Below are positions 42,600-51,273 of a DNA stretch of 64,000 nt, one piece after another (within the stretch, counting starts at the first letter, position 1; each line of letters starts with the position of its first letter). The notes under the pieces were generated by a model. That model was not told the origin of the DNA. It saw only the letters and a list, made by a program, of their open reading frames with translations, and did not search any database. Where the stretch lies: contig NZ_CP043430.1 of assembly GCF_008271365.1 (NCBI RefSeq), forward strand, positions 496,001 to 560,000, in the 5' to 3' direction. A program made the position numbers and the translations under genes. Origin of the DNA: Microbacterium sp. 1S1 (GTDB lineage: Bacteria > Actinomycetota > Actinomycetes > Actinomycetales > Microbacteriaceae).

Positions 42600-42642
42600 G
42601 CGCAGATGGTCCCCTTCCCGGACGGAAGGGGACCATCTGCGC
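42600..42642. terminator. 19-bp perfect stem-loop between convergent genes
   Basis: GCGCAGATGGTCCCCTTCC pairs perfectly with bases 42624-42642 around a five-base CGGAC loop. It lies 12 bp from each flanking stop codon and should terminate the importer operon and the aldo/keto reductase gene in both directions despite the lack of a U-tract. Confidence 0.85.
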
Positions 42643-42653
42643 GGTGGGAAGGC

Positions 42654-43667
42654 CTAGACCAGCCGGGATTTCGGCGAGACCGAGTACGTGTGCTCGGCGT
42701 CGCGGTTGACGGTGTCGCCGAGGGCCTCGTCGATCGCGGCCATCGTGTCGGCGTCGAGCGTCACGCCGGAGGCCTTGACCGTGTCGGCGAGCTGCTCCGG
42801 ACGGGAGGCGCCGACGAGGGCCGCTGCGACGTTCGGGTTCTGCAGCACCCACGCGATCGCGAGCTGCGGCATGGACAGCCCCGCCTGCTCGGCGATCGGC
42901 TTGAGGCGCTGCACCGCGGTCAGGATGTCATCCTGCAGGAAGCTCTTGATGAACCCCGCACCCGAGTTCTGATCGGTCGCCCGCGACCCTTCCGGCACGG
43001 GCTGTCCCGGCAGGTACTTGCCGCTGAGGACGCCCTGAGCCATCGGCGACCACACGATCTGCGAGATGCCGAGTTCCTCCGACGCGGGGACGACCTTGCC
43101 CTCGATGACCCGCCACAGCATCGAGTACTGCGGCTGGTTGGAGATCAGCTGGATGCCGAGCTGCTTCGCCAGGGCGTGCCCGTCACGCAGCTGCTCCGCG
43201 GTCCACTCCGAGACGCCGATGTAGAGCGCCTTGCCCTGACGGACGATGTCGGCGAAGGCCTGGAAGGTCTCCTCCAGCGGGGTCTCGTGGTCGAAGCGGT
43301 GCGCCTGGTACAGGTCGACGTAGTCGGTGCCGAGACGGCGCAGCGAGCCGTTGATCGACTCCATGATGTGCTTGCGGCTGAGGCCGGTGTCGTTGGGCCC
43401 CTTGGGACCGGTCGGGAAGTAGACCTTCGTGAAGATCTCGAGGCTCTCGCGGCGCTGACCCTCCAGCGCCTTGCCGAGCACGACCTCGGCGGCCGTGTTC
43501 GCGTACGTGTCCGCGGTGTCGAACGTGGTGATGCCGGCGTCCAGGGCGGCGTGCACCGTCTTGACCGCGGCGTCGTCCTCGACCTGCGAGGCGTGAGTGA
43601 CCCAGTTGCCGTAGGTGATCTCCGAGACCTTGAGACCGCTGTTGCCGAGATAGCGATAGTTGACCAT
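42654..43667 (-). CDS. aldo/keto reductase (potassium-channel beta-subunit-like)
   Basis: 337 residues. Begins MVNYRYLGNSGLKVSEITYG and carries FDTADTYANTAAEVVLGKAL (Asp, Tyr), FTKVYFPTG (Lys) and DLYQAHRFD (His), the order of the AKR6/YghZ-type group with NADPH. Late VGASRPEQLADTVKA is the cofactor loop. Physiological substrate is unknown; aldehydes or methylglyoxal are usual for this group. No ribosome-binding site, but TAGCGT (43679-43674) ends six bases before ATG, so it is probably leaderless. Confidence 0.88.
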   Translation of the reverse strand: MVNYRYLGNSGLKVSEITYGNWVTHASQVEDDAAVKTVHAALDAGITTFDTADTYANTAAEVVLGKALEGQRRESLEIFTKVYFPTGPKGPNDTGLSRKHIMESINGSLRRLGTDYVDLYQAHRFDHETPLEETFQAFADIVRQGKALYIGVSEWTAEQLRDGHALAKQLGIQLISNQPQYSMLWRVIEGKVVPASEELGISQIVWSPMAQGVLSGKYLPGQPVPEGSRATDQNSGAGFIKSFLQDDILTAVQRLKPIAEQAGLSMPQLAIAWVLQNPNVAAALVGASRPEQLADTVKASGVTLDADTMAAIDEALGDTVNRDAEHTYSVSPKSRLV

Positions 43668-43725
43668 GGGTCCACGCTAGTCGCGGCACAGGGCGTCAGG
43701 GCCGCCCGGGACGGATCGGCGGTCG

Positions 43726-44223
43726 TCAGGCGGCGGCGGGCGCCGGTCCGCGCCGCCCTGCGGTGAGCGCGGCCCCGACCAGCACCCCGATCGCGGAAAG
43801 CGCGCTGACCGCAGACAGCGGCAGTGCCCACGGCGAGGCGTCGGCCCCGCTGATGCCGAAGGTGTCGGCGAGCCCCATCCCGGGGCCGAACGACGCGACG
43901 AAGTACGCCGGGGCCCCACCCATGAGCAGCGCGACGAACGTCATCGCCGGCACGATCGGATGCGCACGCGTGAGGAGGCAGACCACCGCCGTTCCGACTG
44001 CCAGGCAGACGCCGGCGCCGAGGATGCCGAGGACGGTCGTCGGCATGAGGCTCTCGCCGGCGTTCGAGATCGCGGCTCTGACCTCGTCGAGGGAGAGGTC
44101 GCCCGGAGCCGCGGCGAGCGGGTTGAGCACGAGGATCTGCACCGCGGCAAGCGCAGCGTACGCGGCGACGGCGAGCACGCCCGCGACGGAGATCCAGAGG
44201 GTGGGGCGTGGCACCGGTGTCAT
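43726..44223 (-). CDS. four-helix membrane protein of unknown function
   Basis: 165 residues with four hydrophobic segments: VAGVLAVAAYAALAAVQILVL, VLGILGAGVCLAVGTAVVCLL, IVPAMTFVALLMGGAPAYFV and LPLSAVSALSAIGVLVGAALT (the last listed 21-residue area is approximate). A short extracytoplasmic loop after helix one has APGDLSLDEVRAAISNAG. No family recognised. TAGGGT (44235-44230) ends six bases before the ATG, consistent with a leaderless message. Nine bases after the MocR gene's stop in the same orientation, so possibly co-transcribed read-through. Confidence 0.75.
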   Translation of the reverse strand: MTPVPRPTLWISVAGVLAVAAYAALAAVQILVLNPLAAAPGDLSLDEVRAAISNAGESLMPTTVLGILGAGVCLAVGTAVVCLLTRAHPIVPAMTFVALLMGGAPAYFVASFGPGMGLADTFGISGADASPWALPLSAVSALSAIGVLVGAALTAGRRGPAPAAA

Positions 44224-44232
44224 GCGGTCACC

Positions 44233-45726
44233 CTAGGCAGGGCTGCTGAGAGTATCCCGGTATTCGCGCCAGGCAGCGCCGAGCCGACGCACGCCCTCCG
44301 TCAGCACGTCGTCCGGCGCGGTGAACGGCAGGCGCACGTGGTCGTCCGGTGCGGCAGCGGAGACGGCGAAGGCGCCGACGCCCGCGATGGAGACGCCATG
44401 CGCCGCAGCGATCCGGGCGAGAGCCGATGCGGAGCCGCGCGGCAGTGCGGCCCACAGCGAGAGGCCGCCGCGCGGGGCGACGTACGTCCACTCCGGCAGG
44501 TGCTCGGCCATGAGCTCCTGCAGGAGCCGGAGTCGCTCCTGATGCACGCGACTGTTGGCACGGCGGAGCTCCACGGCGTGCGCGACGAGATCGAGCGCGA
44601 GGAGCTGGCCGGGGACGCTCGTGGATTGGTCGGCGAGCTGCCGGGCGCCGCGGAGCCGCCGGACCAGCACAGGGTCGGCGCGCAACCACCCGATCCGCAG
44701 CCCGGCCCAGGCCCACTTCGACACGGACTCGACGACCATCACCGGTGCGTCCGGCCGCTCCGCGGCGAGCGTCGGCGGCACGACCCCGTCGAACGAGATA
44801 CCCGCGACGACGCGGTCCTCGATCACCGGGACCCCGTATCGCGCGGCGAGTTCCGCGACACGGTGCCGTGCCGCCCCGGGCAGGCGGGTCCCCGTCGGGT
44901 TCTGGTGGTGCGGGTTGAGCGCGACGAGCACGGGGCGGAGCCTGGCCATCGCCTGCTCCAGCGCGTCGACGTCGAGGCCGTCCGCCCCCATCGGCACGCC
45001 GTGGACCGTGCCGCCGCGGAGGCCCACCGAGTCCGTCACGCCCGGCCAGGTGATCTCCTCGGCCAGCACGACGTCCCCCGGCTCCACCAGCGCATTGACG
45101 ACCAGGCTGATGGCCTGCTGTGCGCCGTGCGTCACGAGGATCTGCTCCGGCGTGGTGGGCGTCCCCTCTGCGCGATACATCTCCGCGATGAGCTCGCGGA
45201 GGGCCGGGAGACCCGCGGGGTCGGTCTCCGGGAGGAGCGCGAGGTCGAGCCGCGGCTGGTGATCGCGGATCAGCTGCACGCCGAGCTGCGGGATCTGCGG
45301 CACGGTGCGGAGCAGGTCGATGGCGTTGGGGAGAGCCGAGAACAGCGTCTCACCGCGGCCGGGGCGTCGGTCAGACGCGGTCGTCGTCACCGCGCCGGAC
45401 ACTCTCGTCCCGCTTCCCTGTCGTCGCTCGACCAGGCCCTGCTCGGCAAGCGACGCATAGGCGGACACGACCGTGCCCCGAGAGACCGCGATGACCGTGG
45501 CGAGGGAGCGTTCGGCGGGCAGGCGGTCGGCGGGGCGGAGCTCACCGCTGCCGATCAGGGCGGCGATCCCGGCCGCGAGCCGAGCGGAGAGGGTGCCGTC
45601 GCCTTGGACCCAGCGGCCGAGGCGTGCGGCGAGCGCGGCCGCGCCCACCTCGCCGGCCTGGACGAGGGGCACGAAGGCCGATCCGTGAGCCACCGGCTGC
45701 ACATTGGCCCTGTCGACGCTGTCCAT
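44233..45726 (-). CDS. MocR-type regulator (GntR helix-turn-helix fused to aminotransferase fold)
   Basis: 497 residues. An N-terminal GntR winged helix (LRPADRLPAERSLATVIAV, SRGTVVSAYASLAEQGLVE, wing RRQGSGTRV) is joined by a linker to a class-I aminotransferase domain with the PLP Lys in VESVSKWAWAGLRIG. MocR proteins sense PLP or amino compounds and usually control vitamin B6 or amino-acid genes. The start is taken at ATG 45726; CAGAAT (45742-45737) lies eight bases upstream. Palindromic GGTCCAATC sites lie in the divergent small gene's start region. Confidence 0.9.
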   Translation of the reverse strand: MDSVDRANVQPVAHGSAFVPLVQAGEVGAAALAARLGRWVQGDGTLSARLAAGIAALIGSGELRPADRLPAERSLATVIAVSRGTVVSAYASLAEQGLVERRQGSGTRVSGAVTTTASDRRPGRGETLFSALPNAIDLLRTVPQIPQLGVQLIRDHQPRLDLALLPETDPAGLPALRELIAEMYRAEGTPTTPEQILVTHGAQQAISLVVNALVEPGDVVLAEEITWPGVTDSVGLRGGTVHGVPMGADGLDVDALEQAMARLRPVLVALNPHHQNPTGTRLPGAARHRVAELAARYGVPVIEDRVVAGISFDGVVPPTLAAERPDAPVMVVESVSKWAWAGLRIGWLRADPVLVRRLRGARQLADQSTSVPGQLLALDLVAHAVELRRANSRVHQERLRLLQELMAEHLPEWTYVAPRGGLSLWAALPRGSASALARIAAAHGVSIAGVGAFAVSAAAPDDHVRLPFTAPDDVLTEGVRRLGAAWREYRDTLSSPA

Positions 45727-45738
45727 GGAAACCGATTC

Positions 45739-45805
45739 TGGACCAATGACCGCTCTCACGACCACGCAGACCGTGAACCTGGGTCCAATCTCCTCGGATT
45801 GGACC
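45739..45805. promoter_or_regulatory. MocR operator candidates
   Basis: GGTCCAATC (45782-45790) and GATTGGACC (45797-45805) form a perfect nine-base-arm inverted repeat with a six-base centre. A further half-site TGGACCAAT lies at 45739-45747, directly at the mocR start. MocR regulators typically bind such repeated half-sites with their own promoter. Confidence 0.55.
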
Positions 45806-46066
45806 ATCGGCGAACTCCTCCAGTGGCTCGAGGACGACGCCCGTACCCACGACCGCGCCGTCCGCGAGCCGCTCGCCCGCATCGAGGCCGCTGTCACCGG
45901 CGCCCCGTGGCAGGGCGCCCCTTCCACGGTCGCCCTCGTCCGCTCTCTCGCCGAGGCCTGTCGGTCCGGGAACCTCTCCGGCGTTCGAATCGCTCACGTC
46001 GTCCCCGACCAGACGGGGATGGAGCACGCTGAGCGATTCGAACCGGAGCAGCGTCAGGTGGCGTGA
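45746..46066 (+). CDS. small protein of unknown function divergent from mocR
   Basis: 106 residues from ATG 45746. Contains WTIGELLQWLEDDARTHD and LVRSLAEACRSGNLSG, mostly helical and acidic, ending with Gln/Arg-rich EPEQRQVA. Codon third positions are strongly G/C, supporting a real gene, but there is no clear ribosome-binding site and the operator palindrome lies inside codons 13-20; GTG 45769 is an alternative start. It overlaps the 3' end of the convergent DUF4407 gene by 13 bp. No family recognised. As the divergent partner of mocR it may be the regulator's target. Confidence 0.5.
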   Translation: MTALTTTQTVNLGPISSDWTIGELLQWLEDDARTHDRAVREPLARIEAAVTGAPWQGAPSTVALVRSLAEACRSGNLSGVRIAHVVPDQTGMEHAERFEPEQRQVA

Positions 46067-47544
46067 GCTCCGGCGCCGGAGGCAGGACTCGTGACGATGT
46101 CGGCGCGGTCGCGGAAGCCCTCCGCCGTCACCTTGTCGAGGGCGACCTGCCGGCGGATCGCCAGCGCCTTCTCGTACAGGCTCGGGTCGCCGTAGCTCGT
46201 CAGCACCTTCACCAGCACCGGCAGCAGCTCGATCATGAAGAACAGCGCCGCGATGAGGATGTGCGCCCACAGGATCGCGGGCTCCTTCTCGCTGAGACGG
46301 TTGAGGCCGCTGATCTGGCTCAGCAGGCCCACCGCTCCGGCGTTGCCCTGCGCCACCGAGTCGGCCCGGGCGTTGTACGCCGCCAGGGCCTGCTCGTACG
46401 TCTCGCGGGCGGCGGGGAGCTCGTCCTTGGCCTGCTGACGGTTCTGCGACTCCGACGCGGTGGTGTTCTCCTTGGCGGCGGTGCCCGCGGCAGCCAGCTC
46501 CTCGTTCGCCGTGCGGAGCTGGGCGGCGAGCGCGTCGTAGGTCTGCTGGGCCTCGGCGAGCTGCGCCTGCGCGGCCTGCGAGCTGGCGCCCTCGCCGTTG
46601 ACACCGGTGCAGCCGGGCACCGTGCCGGCGCCCTCGCCGGTGAGTTCGCACTGGTACAGCGTCCGAGCCTGGTCGATGACGGCCTGCTGTTCGGTGAGCT
46701 TCGCGGTGAGATCGTCGACCGTTGCCTGGGCGGCGGACTGCGTCGCCGACGACGACTCGGTCCCGGCGACGATGCCCGTCGCAGCCTGGTTCTCCAGCGC
46801 GGCGACCCGCTCCGAAGCCGCGTCCAGCGCCTTCTTCTCGGGGCCGGTCTCGAGCGCCTCCTGGTCGGACTGGGCCTGCACGATGTTGGTCGCGGCGACC
46901 TCGCGCGAGATGTCGTTGTGGAAGATCTGCAGCACGAGCGGTTCCGCGACGACGAACCCGATGATCGCGGCCATGACGACGCGGGGGATGGCGAGGCCGA
47001 TCAACTTCCAGACGTTGCGGGTCGACGTCATCGTCGAGGTGAGGAACCGGTCGAGGTTGAAGATGATGAGCGCCCACACGATCGCGAGCGGGATCGCCAG
47101 CCAGAGCGCGGCGCGCACGCCCGTCGTGAGCGCGAACAGCATCGAGATCGCGCTGACCAGCGCCGTCCCTGCCAGCACGAAGAACATCTGCACGAACCGC
47201 GGGGTCTCGCCGGGGACGCGGTCGAGGATCTCGCCTTCCGCGCCGCCGAGGATCGCGAGAGCACGCAGGCGCTCCGCGGCGGTGCGCCGACGGCGGGGCT
47301 TCCGGACGCGCTGCGGCCGTGCCGCACGGTCGGCGACGGTTTCCGTGTCGACCGGGGTGTCGTGGGTCGTCACCGGCTCGGACGCCGGGTCTTCGGACGG
47401 GACGTCCGGCTGCGCGGGTGTGTCCCCGGTGGGCTCGTACTCGCGCAGGAAGTCGAGGTCGTCCGTCTCGGCGTTCGGATCGCCGTCGAGGATGATCCGA
47501 CCCTGCGAGTCGAAGCGACCCGGGCGGTGGGCGGAATAGGGCAT
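46054..47544 (-). CDS. DUF4407-family membrane protein with long coiled coil
   Basis: 496 residues. A polar N-terminal region (1-115) ends in an Arg-rich patch; three or four membrane helices follow (MFFVLAGTALVSAISMLFAL, ALWLAIPLAIVWALIIFNLD, VVMAAIIGFVVAEPLVL); residues about 215-410 form an Ala/Gln-rich coiled coil with a Cys pair (YQCELTGEG...PGC); a last helix AHILIAALFFMIELLPVLV precedes a cytosolic tail. This matches DUF4407 proteins, whose role is unknown. TAGATT (47556-47551) ends six bases before ATG 47544, suggesting a leaderless message. Confidence 0.85.
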   Translation of the reverse strand: MPYSAHRPGRFDSQGRIILDGDPNAETDDLDFLREYEPTGDTPAQPDVPSEDPASEPVTTHDTPVDTETVADRAARPQRVRKPRRRRTAAERLRALAILGGAEGEILDRVPGETPRFVQMFFVLAGTALVSAISMLFALTTGVRAALWLAIPLAIVWALIIFNLDRFLTSTMTSTRNVWKLIGLAIPRVVMAAIIGFVVAEPLVLQIFHNDISREVAATNIVQAQSDQEALETGPEKKALDAASERVAALENQAATGIVAGTESSSATQSAAQATVDDLTAKLTEQQAVIDQARTLYQCELTGEGAGTVPGCTGVNGEGASSQAAQAQLAEAQQTYDALAAQLRTANEELAAAGTAAKENTTASESQNRQQAKDELPAARETYEQALAAYNARADSVAQGNAGAVGLLSQISGLNRLSEKEPAILWAHILIAALFFMIELLPVLVKVLTSYGDPSLYEKALAIRRQVALDKVTAEGFRDRADIVTSPASGAGAHAT

Positions 47545-47675
47545 CCCGCCAATCTACGAAACCTCGCCTGTGGATACCGTGGAAGACCGGGGCGAGAACC
47601 CTTGGCAACCATCACCTCATGGCTCGACCGGGCCGAGCGACTCGGCGCCGCCGACGCGGCTCGGGATCGCTCGCG

Positions 47676-48965
47676 TCAGGCCAGCGCCGCAGCGGCGGCC
47701 TCATCCTCCGTCGTGGCGACCAACTGACCGCATGCGCCGTCGATCTCCTTGCCGCGGGTGTCGCGCAGCGTCGTCGGGATGCCGGCGTCGTTCAGCCGTC
47801 GCACGAACTCGTCGGTCACGTCCTTCTCGGACGACGTCCAGATCGAGCCCGGCGTCGGGTTCAGCGGGATCGGGTTCACGTGCACCCAGCCACGACCGCG
47901 CTGGTTGAGCTTCTCCGCGAGGAGGTCGGCCCGCCAGGCGTGGTCATTCATGTCCTTGATGAGCGCGTACTCGATCGAGACGCGGCGGCCGGTCTTGGCG
48001 TAGTAGTCGTAGGCTGCGTCGAGGGCTTCGTCGACCTTCCAGCGCGAGTTCACCGGGATGAGCTCGTCGCGCAGATGATCGTCCGGCGCATGCAGCGAGA
48101 GGGCGAAGGTGACCGGGATGTTCTCGTCGGCGAGCTTCTTGATCGCGGGCACCAGCCCCACCGTGGACACTGTGATGCCGCGGGCGCTCATGCCGAGTCC
48201 GTCGGGCTGCGGGGCGACCATGATGCGCACCGCGTCCATGACCCGCTTGTAGTTGGCGAGGGGCTCGCCCATGCCCATGAAGACGATGTTGGAGACGCGC
48301 TCCATGCTGTGGTCGTCGCGCTTCTTGCCACCGAGCTCACCGTTCGCGATGGCACGGTTGGCTCGCACGATCTGCTCGATGATCTCGGCGGTCGACATGT
48401 TGCGGGTCAGCCCGGCCTGTCCGGTGGCGCAGAACGGGCAGTTCATACCGCACCCGGCCTGGCTCGACACGCACAGCGTGATGCGGCCCGGATAGCGCAT
48501 GAGGACCGACTCGACGAGAGCACCGTCGTGCAGCCGCCACAGGAACTTGATCGTGTCGCCGCGGTCCGTCTCGAGCCGTCGCACCTCGGTCATGAGGGAC
48601 GGGAGCATGCCGCCGACGAGATCGTCACGGATGGACGCCGGGAGGTCGGTCATCTCCGCGGGATCGGACGTGTAGTGACGGAAGTAATGCGTCGCGAGCT
48701 GCTTGGCCCGGAAACCGGGGAGACCGAGCTCCTTCACCTTCTCGATGCGCTCGGCCGGCGTGAGATCCGCGAGGTGAACGGGCGGCTTGCCGCGCTTCGG
48801 GCTGGCGAACTGGAGGAGCGGCCGCCCTTCGGCGTCCTTCTTCTGGGTCCAGCCTTCGGTCGCAGGACGGACCTGCGGGGCACGCGTCTCGCGGATCGCT
48901 CCCGGACGGGACGACGCGGGCGCTGTCGCGGGGCGCGTCTCGCGCGTGCGGGGGTTCTCGGCCAT
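47676..48965 (-). CDS. rlmN: 23S rRNA (adenine2503-C2)-methyltransferase
   Basis: 429 residues, radical-SAM enzyme that methylates A2503 of 23S rRNA and A37 of some tRNAs. The 4Fe-4S motif is CGMNCPFC, the preceding segment [11 protein letters not shown] is typical, and the two catalytic Cys are seen in the cluster region and near the C-terminus (EIDGACGQL). [11 protein letters not shown] is the SAM-binding loop. The N-terminus has a 40-residue actinobacterial extension. TATCCT (48977-48972) ends six bases before ATG 48965. Divergent from the KDPG aldolase gene over a HutC-type site. Confidence 0.96.
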   Translation of the reverse strand: MAENPRTRETRPATAPASSRPGAIRETRAPQVRPATEGWTQKKDAEGRPLLQFASPKRGKPPVHLADLTPAERIEKVKELGLPGFRAKQLATHYFRHYTSDPAEMTDLPASIRDDLVGGMLPSLMTEVRRLETDRGDTIKFLWRLHDGALVESVLMRYPGRITLCVSSQAGCGMNCPFCATGQAGLTRNMSTAEIIEQIVRANRAIANGELGGKKRDDHSMERVSNIVFMGMGEPLANYKRVMDAVRIMVAPQPDGLGMSARGITVSTVGLVPAIKKLADENIPVTFALSLHAPDDHLRDELIPVNSRWKVDEALDAAYDYYAKTGRRVSIEYALIKDMNDHAWRADLLAEKLNQRGRGWVHVNPIPLNPTPGSIWTSSEKDVTDEFVRRLNDAGIPTTLRDTRGKEIDGACGQLVATTEDEAAAAALA

Positions 48966-49036
48966 CCCTCCAGGATACCGGCGCCCGGATGGGAGGCGCC
49001 TGGGCAGGGCCCACGACGCCGGCGGTTCCGGCGCTT

Positions 49037-49068
49037 GCTTGTAATGACAAGTTGCGGTACGCGAGAAT
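49037..49068 (+). promoter_or_regulatory. HutC-type operator and promoter of the KDPG aldolase gene
   Basis: CTTGT-AATG-ACAAG (49038-49051) is a perfect palindrome with the same GT-N4-AC core and spacing as the ACCTGT-N4-ACAGGT sites at 9.5 and 29.0 kb. A candidate promoter TTGTAA (49039-49044), 18 bp, GAGAAT (49063-49068) starts within it, so binding would block polymerase. Confidence 0.55.
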
Positions 49069-49095
49069 GGGGCATCCCCTCGATCAAGGAGCAGC

Positions 49096-49734
49096 ATGTC
49101 CGACCGTCTCGCCCGCGCCCGCACCACCGGCATCCTCGCCGTCCTCCGCGCTCCGTCGCCGGAGCAGGCTCTGGAGGCGTCGGAGGCGATCATCCGCGGC
49201 GGGGTCTCCGGGATCGAGGTCACGTTCTCCACGCCCGACGCCCCCGCCGTGATCCGTGAGCTCATCGCCCGGCACGGCGATGCGGCATATGTCGGCGCGG
49301 GTACCGTCACGACGCCGGACCAGGCGGCCCAGGCCGCCGATGCGGGAGCGGCGTTCCTCGTCAGCCCCGGCACGCTGCCTGCCCTCACGCGCGCCATGCT
49401 CGACACCGGCCGGGTGGTGATGACCGGCGCCATGACGCCCACGGAGGTCATGGGCGCGCTCGAGCTCGGTGTCGACGTCGTGAAGATCTTCCCCGCTTCC
49501 CTCGGCGGGCCGTCCTATCTCGGAGCCCTGCGCGGACCGTTCCCCGACGCCCCCCTCATGCCGACGGGCGGCGTGAAGCCCGACAACCTCGCCGACTGGT
49601 TCGCCGCGGGCGCTGTCGCCGTCGGGGCCGGTGGAGACCTCGCGAACGGCGCCTCGATCGCGAACGCCGACTGGGCGGACATTGAGCAGCGCGCCGCCCG
49701 CTTCGCGGCTGCCCTCGCCACGACGCGCAGCTGA
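49096..49734 (+). CDS. eda: 2-dehydro-3-deoxy-phosphogluconate aldolase (KDPG aldolase)
   Basis: 212 residues, class-I aldolase of the Entner-Doudoroff type: [11 protein letters not shown] supplies the catalytic Glu, [11 protein letters not shown] the phosphate-site loop, and [13 protein letters not shown] the Schiff-base Lys, followed by [11 protein letters not shown]. It splits a 2-keto-3-deoxy-6-phospho sugar acid to pyruvate and a triose phosphate. AAGGAG precedes ATG 49096. No phosphogluconate dehydratase is nearby; the operator it shares with the 9.6-kb operon suggests it finishes that pathway instead (inference). Confidence 0.9.
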   Translation: MSDRLARARTTGILAVLRAPSPEQALEASEAIIRGGVSGIEVTFSTPDAPAVIRELIARHGDAAYVGAGTVTTPDQAAQAADAGAAFLVSPGTLPALTRAMLDTGRVVMTGAMTPTEVMGALELGVDVVKIFPASLGGPSYLGALRGPFPDAPLMPTGGVKPDNLADWFAAGAVAVGAGGDLANGASIANADWADIEQRAARFAAALATTRS

Positions 49735-49771
49735 GCCGCAGACGTCCGGGATCATTTGGTATACCGGATGA

Positions 49772-50473
49772 ATGCGGAAGCGACGGCTGTTCGTCAGCAT
49801 CGCGCTCGTGAGCGCCGTGCTGCTGGCTCCGGCATGCGCGGCCGCACCCTCCCTGCACCCCTCGGCACCGACCCCGGAGGCTCCCATGACCGACGCCGCA
49901 TCCGTCCTCTTCGCCGCCGCGTCCGCGGGTGATGCGGACGCTGTCCGCCGTGCGATCGACGCGGGCGCCGACCTCGAAGCCCGGGGCGACGGCGGCATGA
50001 CGCCGCTGGTCGCCGCCGCCAAGGCGAATCACGTCGACGCGGCGCGGCTCCTGATCGAAGCCGGCGCAGACGTGAACGCGAAGGACGACATCCAGGACTC
50101 CGCCTACCTCTACGCCGGCGCGCGCGGACACGACGAGATCCTCCGGCTGACCCTGGCGCACGGGGCCGACCTCCGCAGCACGAACCGCTTCGGCGGCACC
50201 GCGCTCATCCCCGCCTCCGAGCGCGGCCTGCTGCCGACGGTCGAGATCCTGCTCGACGCGGGCGTCGATCCGGATCACATCAACAACCTCGGCTGGACCG
50301 CCCTCCACGAGGCGATCGTGCTCGGCGACGGATCCACCCGCTACGTCGAGGTCGTGCGCGCGCTCCTCGACGCCGGCGCCGACCCGACGATCCGCGACGG
50401 GGACGGTGTGCTGCCGATCGACCTCGCGACCGACCGCGGATACGACGCCGTCGCCGCCGAGCTCCGGCGGTGA
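49772..50473 (+). CDS. ankyrin-repeat lipoprotein
   Basis: 233 residues. Signal peptide with a lipobox-like VLLAPAC (Cys-22), a Pro-rich linker, then about five ankyrin repeats from residue 45 (VLFAAASAGDADAVRRAIDAGAD; GMTPLVAAAKANHVDAARLLI; NLGWTALHEAIVLG; YVEVVRALLDAGADP). Bacterial ankyrin lipoproteins bind protein partners; some inhibit peptidases or toxins. TATACC (49760-49765) in an extended -10 context ends six bases before ATG 49772, so the message is probably leaderless. Overlaps the TauE-type gene by four bases. Confidence 0.87.
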   Translation: MRKRRLFVSIALVSAVLLAPACAAAPSLHPSAPTPEAPMTDAASVLFAAASAGDADAVRRAIDAGADLEARGDGGMTPLVAAAKANHVDAARLLIEAGADVNAKDDIQDSAYLYAGARGHDEILRLTLAHGADLRSTNRFGGTALIPASERGLLPTVEILLDAGVDPDHINNLGWTALHEAIVLGDGSTRYVEVVRALLDAGADPTIRDGDGVLPIDLATDRGYDAVAAELRR

Positions 50474-51219
50474 CGGCACTCGACCCCTGGGCCTGGGCCG
50501 CACTCGCCGTGGCGGCCGTCGTCATCGGCATCTCCAAGACGGCGCTCCCCGGCGGAAGCATCCTCGCGATCGCACTGTTCGCCACGGTGCTCCCCGCGCG
50601 CACCTCGACCGCCGCGACACTGCTGCTGCTCATGGTGGGCGACGTGTTCGCCCTGCTCGCGTATCGACGGCATGCGCACTGGCCGACATTGCTGCGACTC
50701 GCACCCGCCGTGGTGGCAGGGTTGCTCCTCGGGTTCGCGTTCCTCGCGCTGACCGGAGACGGCGTCGTGCGTCGCGCCATCGGCGTGATCCTGCTGCTCA
50801 TGATCGCCGTGACCCTGTGGCGGCGCTGGCGGCAGTCGCGCGAGGAGAAGGCGGCCGAGGCGCGCGGCGGCATCGTGCTGGCCGGGGTCTACGGGACGCT
50901 CGGCGGCTTCACGACCATGGTGGCCAACGCGGGCGGGCCCGTCATGTCGATGTACTTCCTCGCCACGCGCACGCCGGTTCAGGTCTTCCTCGGCACCTCC
51001 GCCTGGTTCTTCGCGATCATCAACGTGATCAAGGTGCCGTTCCTCGCCGGGATCGGGCTGTTCACCGGGCCCGTGCTGCTCACCGATGCGATCCTCGCCC
51101 CACTCGTCGTGCTCGGCGCCCTGCTCGGCCTCCGGGTCGCGCGGCGCCTGGACCAGCGGCTCTTCGACCGCATCGTGATCGTGCTCACGGTCCTCGGCGC
51201 CGTGTACCTGCTGCTGTAG
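50470..51219 (+). CDS. TauE/SafE-family membrane transporter
   Basis: 249 residues, about eight membrane helices. Begins WAWAALAVAAVVIGISKTALPGG with the family's first-helix Gly-x-x-K pattern; the second half repeats it as TLGGFTTMVANAGGPVMSMYF. Members export or import sulfonates, sulfite or organic acids. GTG 50470 overlaps the ankyrin gene stop (GTGA), so the two are coupled. A stem-loop of REP type follows. Confidence 0.88.
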   Translation: MTALDPWAWAALAVAAVVIGISKTALPGGSILAIALFATVLPARTSTAATLLLLMVGDVFALLAYRRHAHWPTLLRLAPAVVAGLLLGFAFLALTGDGVVRRAIGVILLLMIAVTLWRRWRQSREEKAAEARGGIVLAGVYGTLGGFTTMVANAGGPVMSMYFLATRTPVQVFLGTSAWFFAIINVIKVPFLAGIGLFTGPVLLTDAILAPLVVLGALLGLRVARRLDQRLFDRIVIVLTVLGAVYLLL

Positions 51220-51223
51220 CCCG

Positions 51224-51267
51224 TCGACAGGCTCAGGGATCCAGCGGTGCGTCGCTGAGCCTGTCGA
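51224..51267. repeat. REP-like palindrome / bidirectional terminator
   Basis: TCGACAGGCTCAG (51224-51236) and CTGAGCCTGTCGA (51255-51267) form a perfect 13-bp stem with an 18-base loop between convergent genes. The core CTGAGCCTGTCGA is a variant of the TGAGCTTGTCGA sequence also found at 63688, which suggests a dispersed palindromic element used as a terminator. Confidence 0.7.
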
Positions 51268-51273
51268 AGCACG

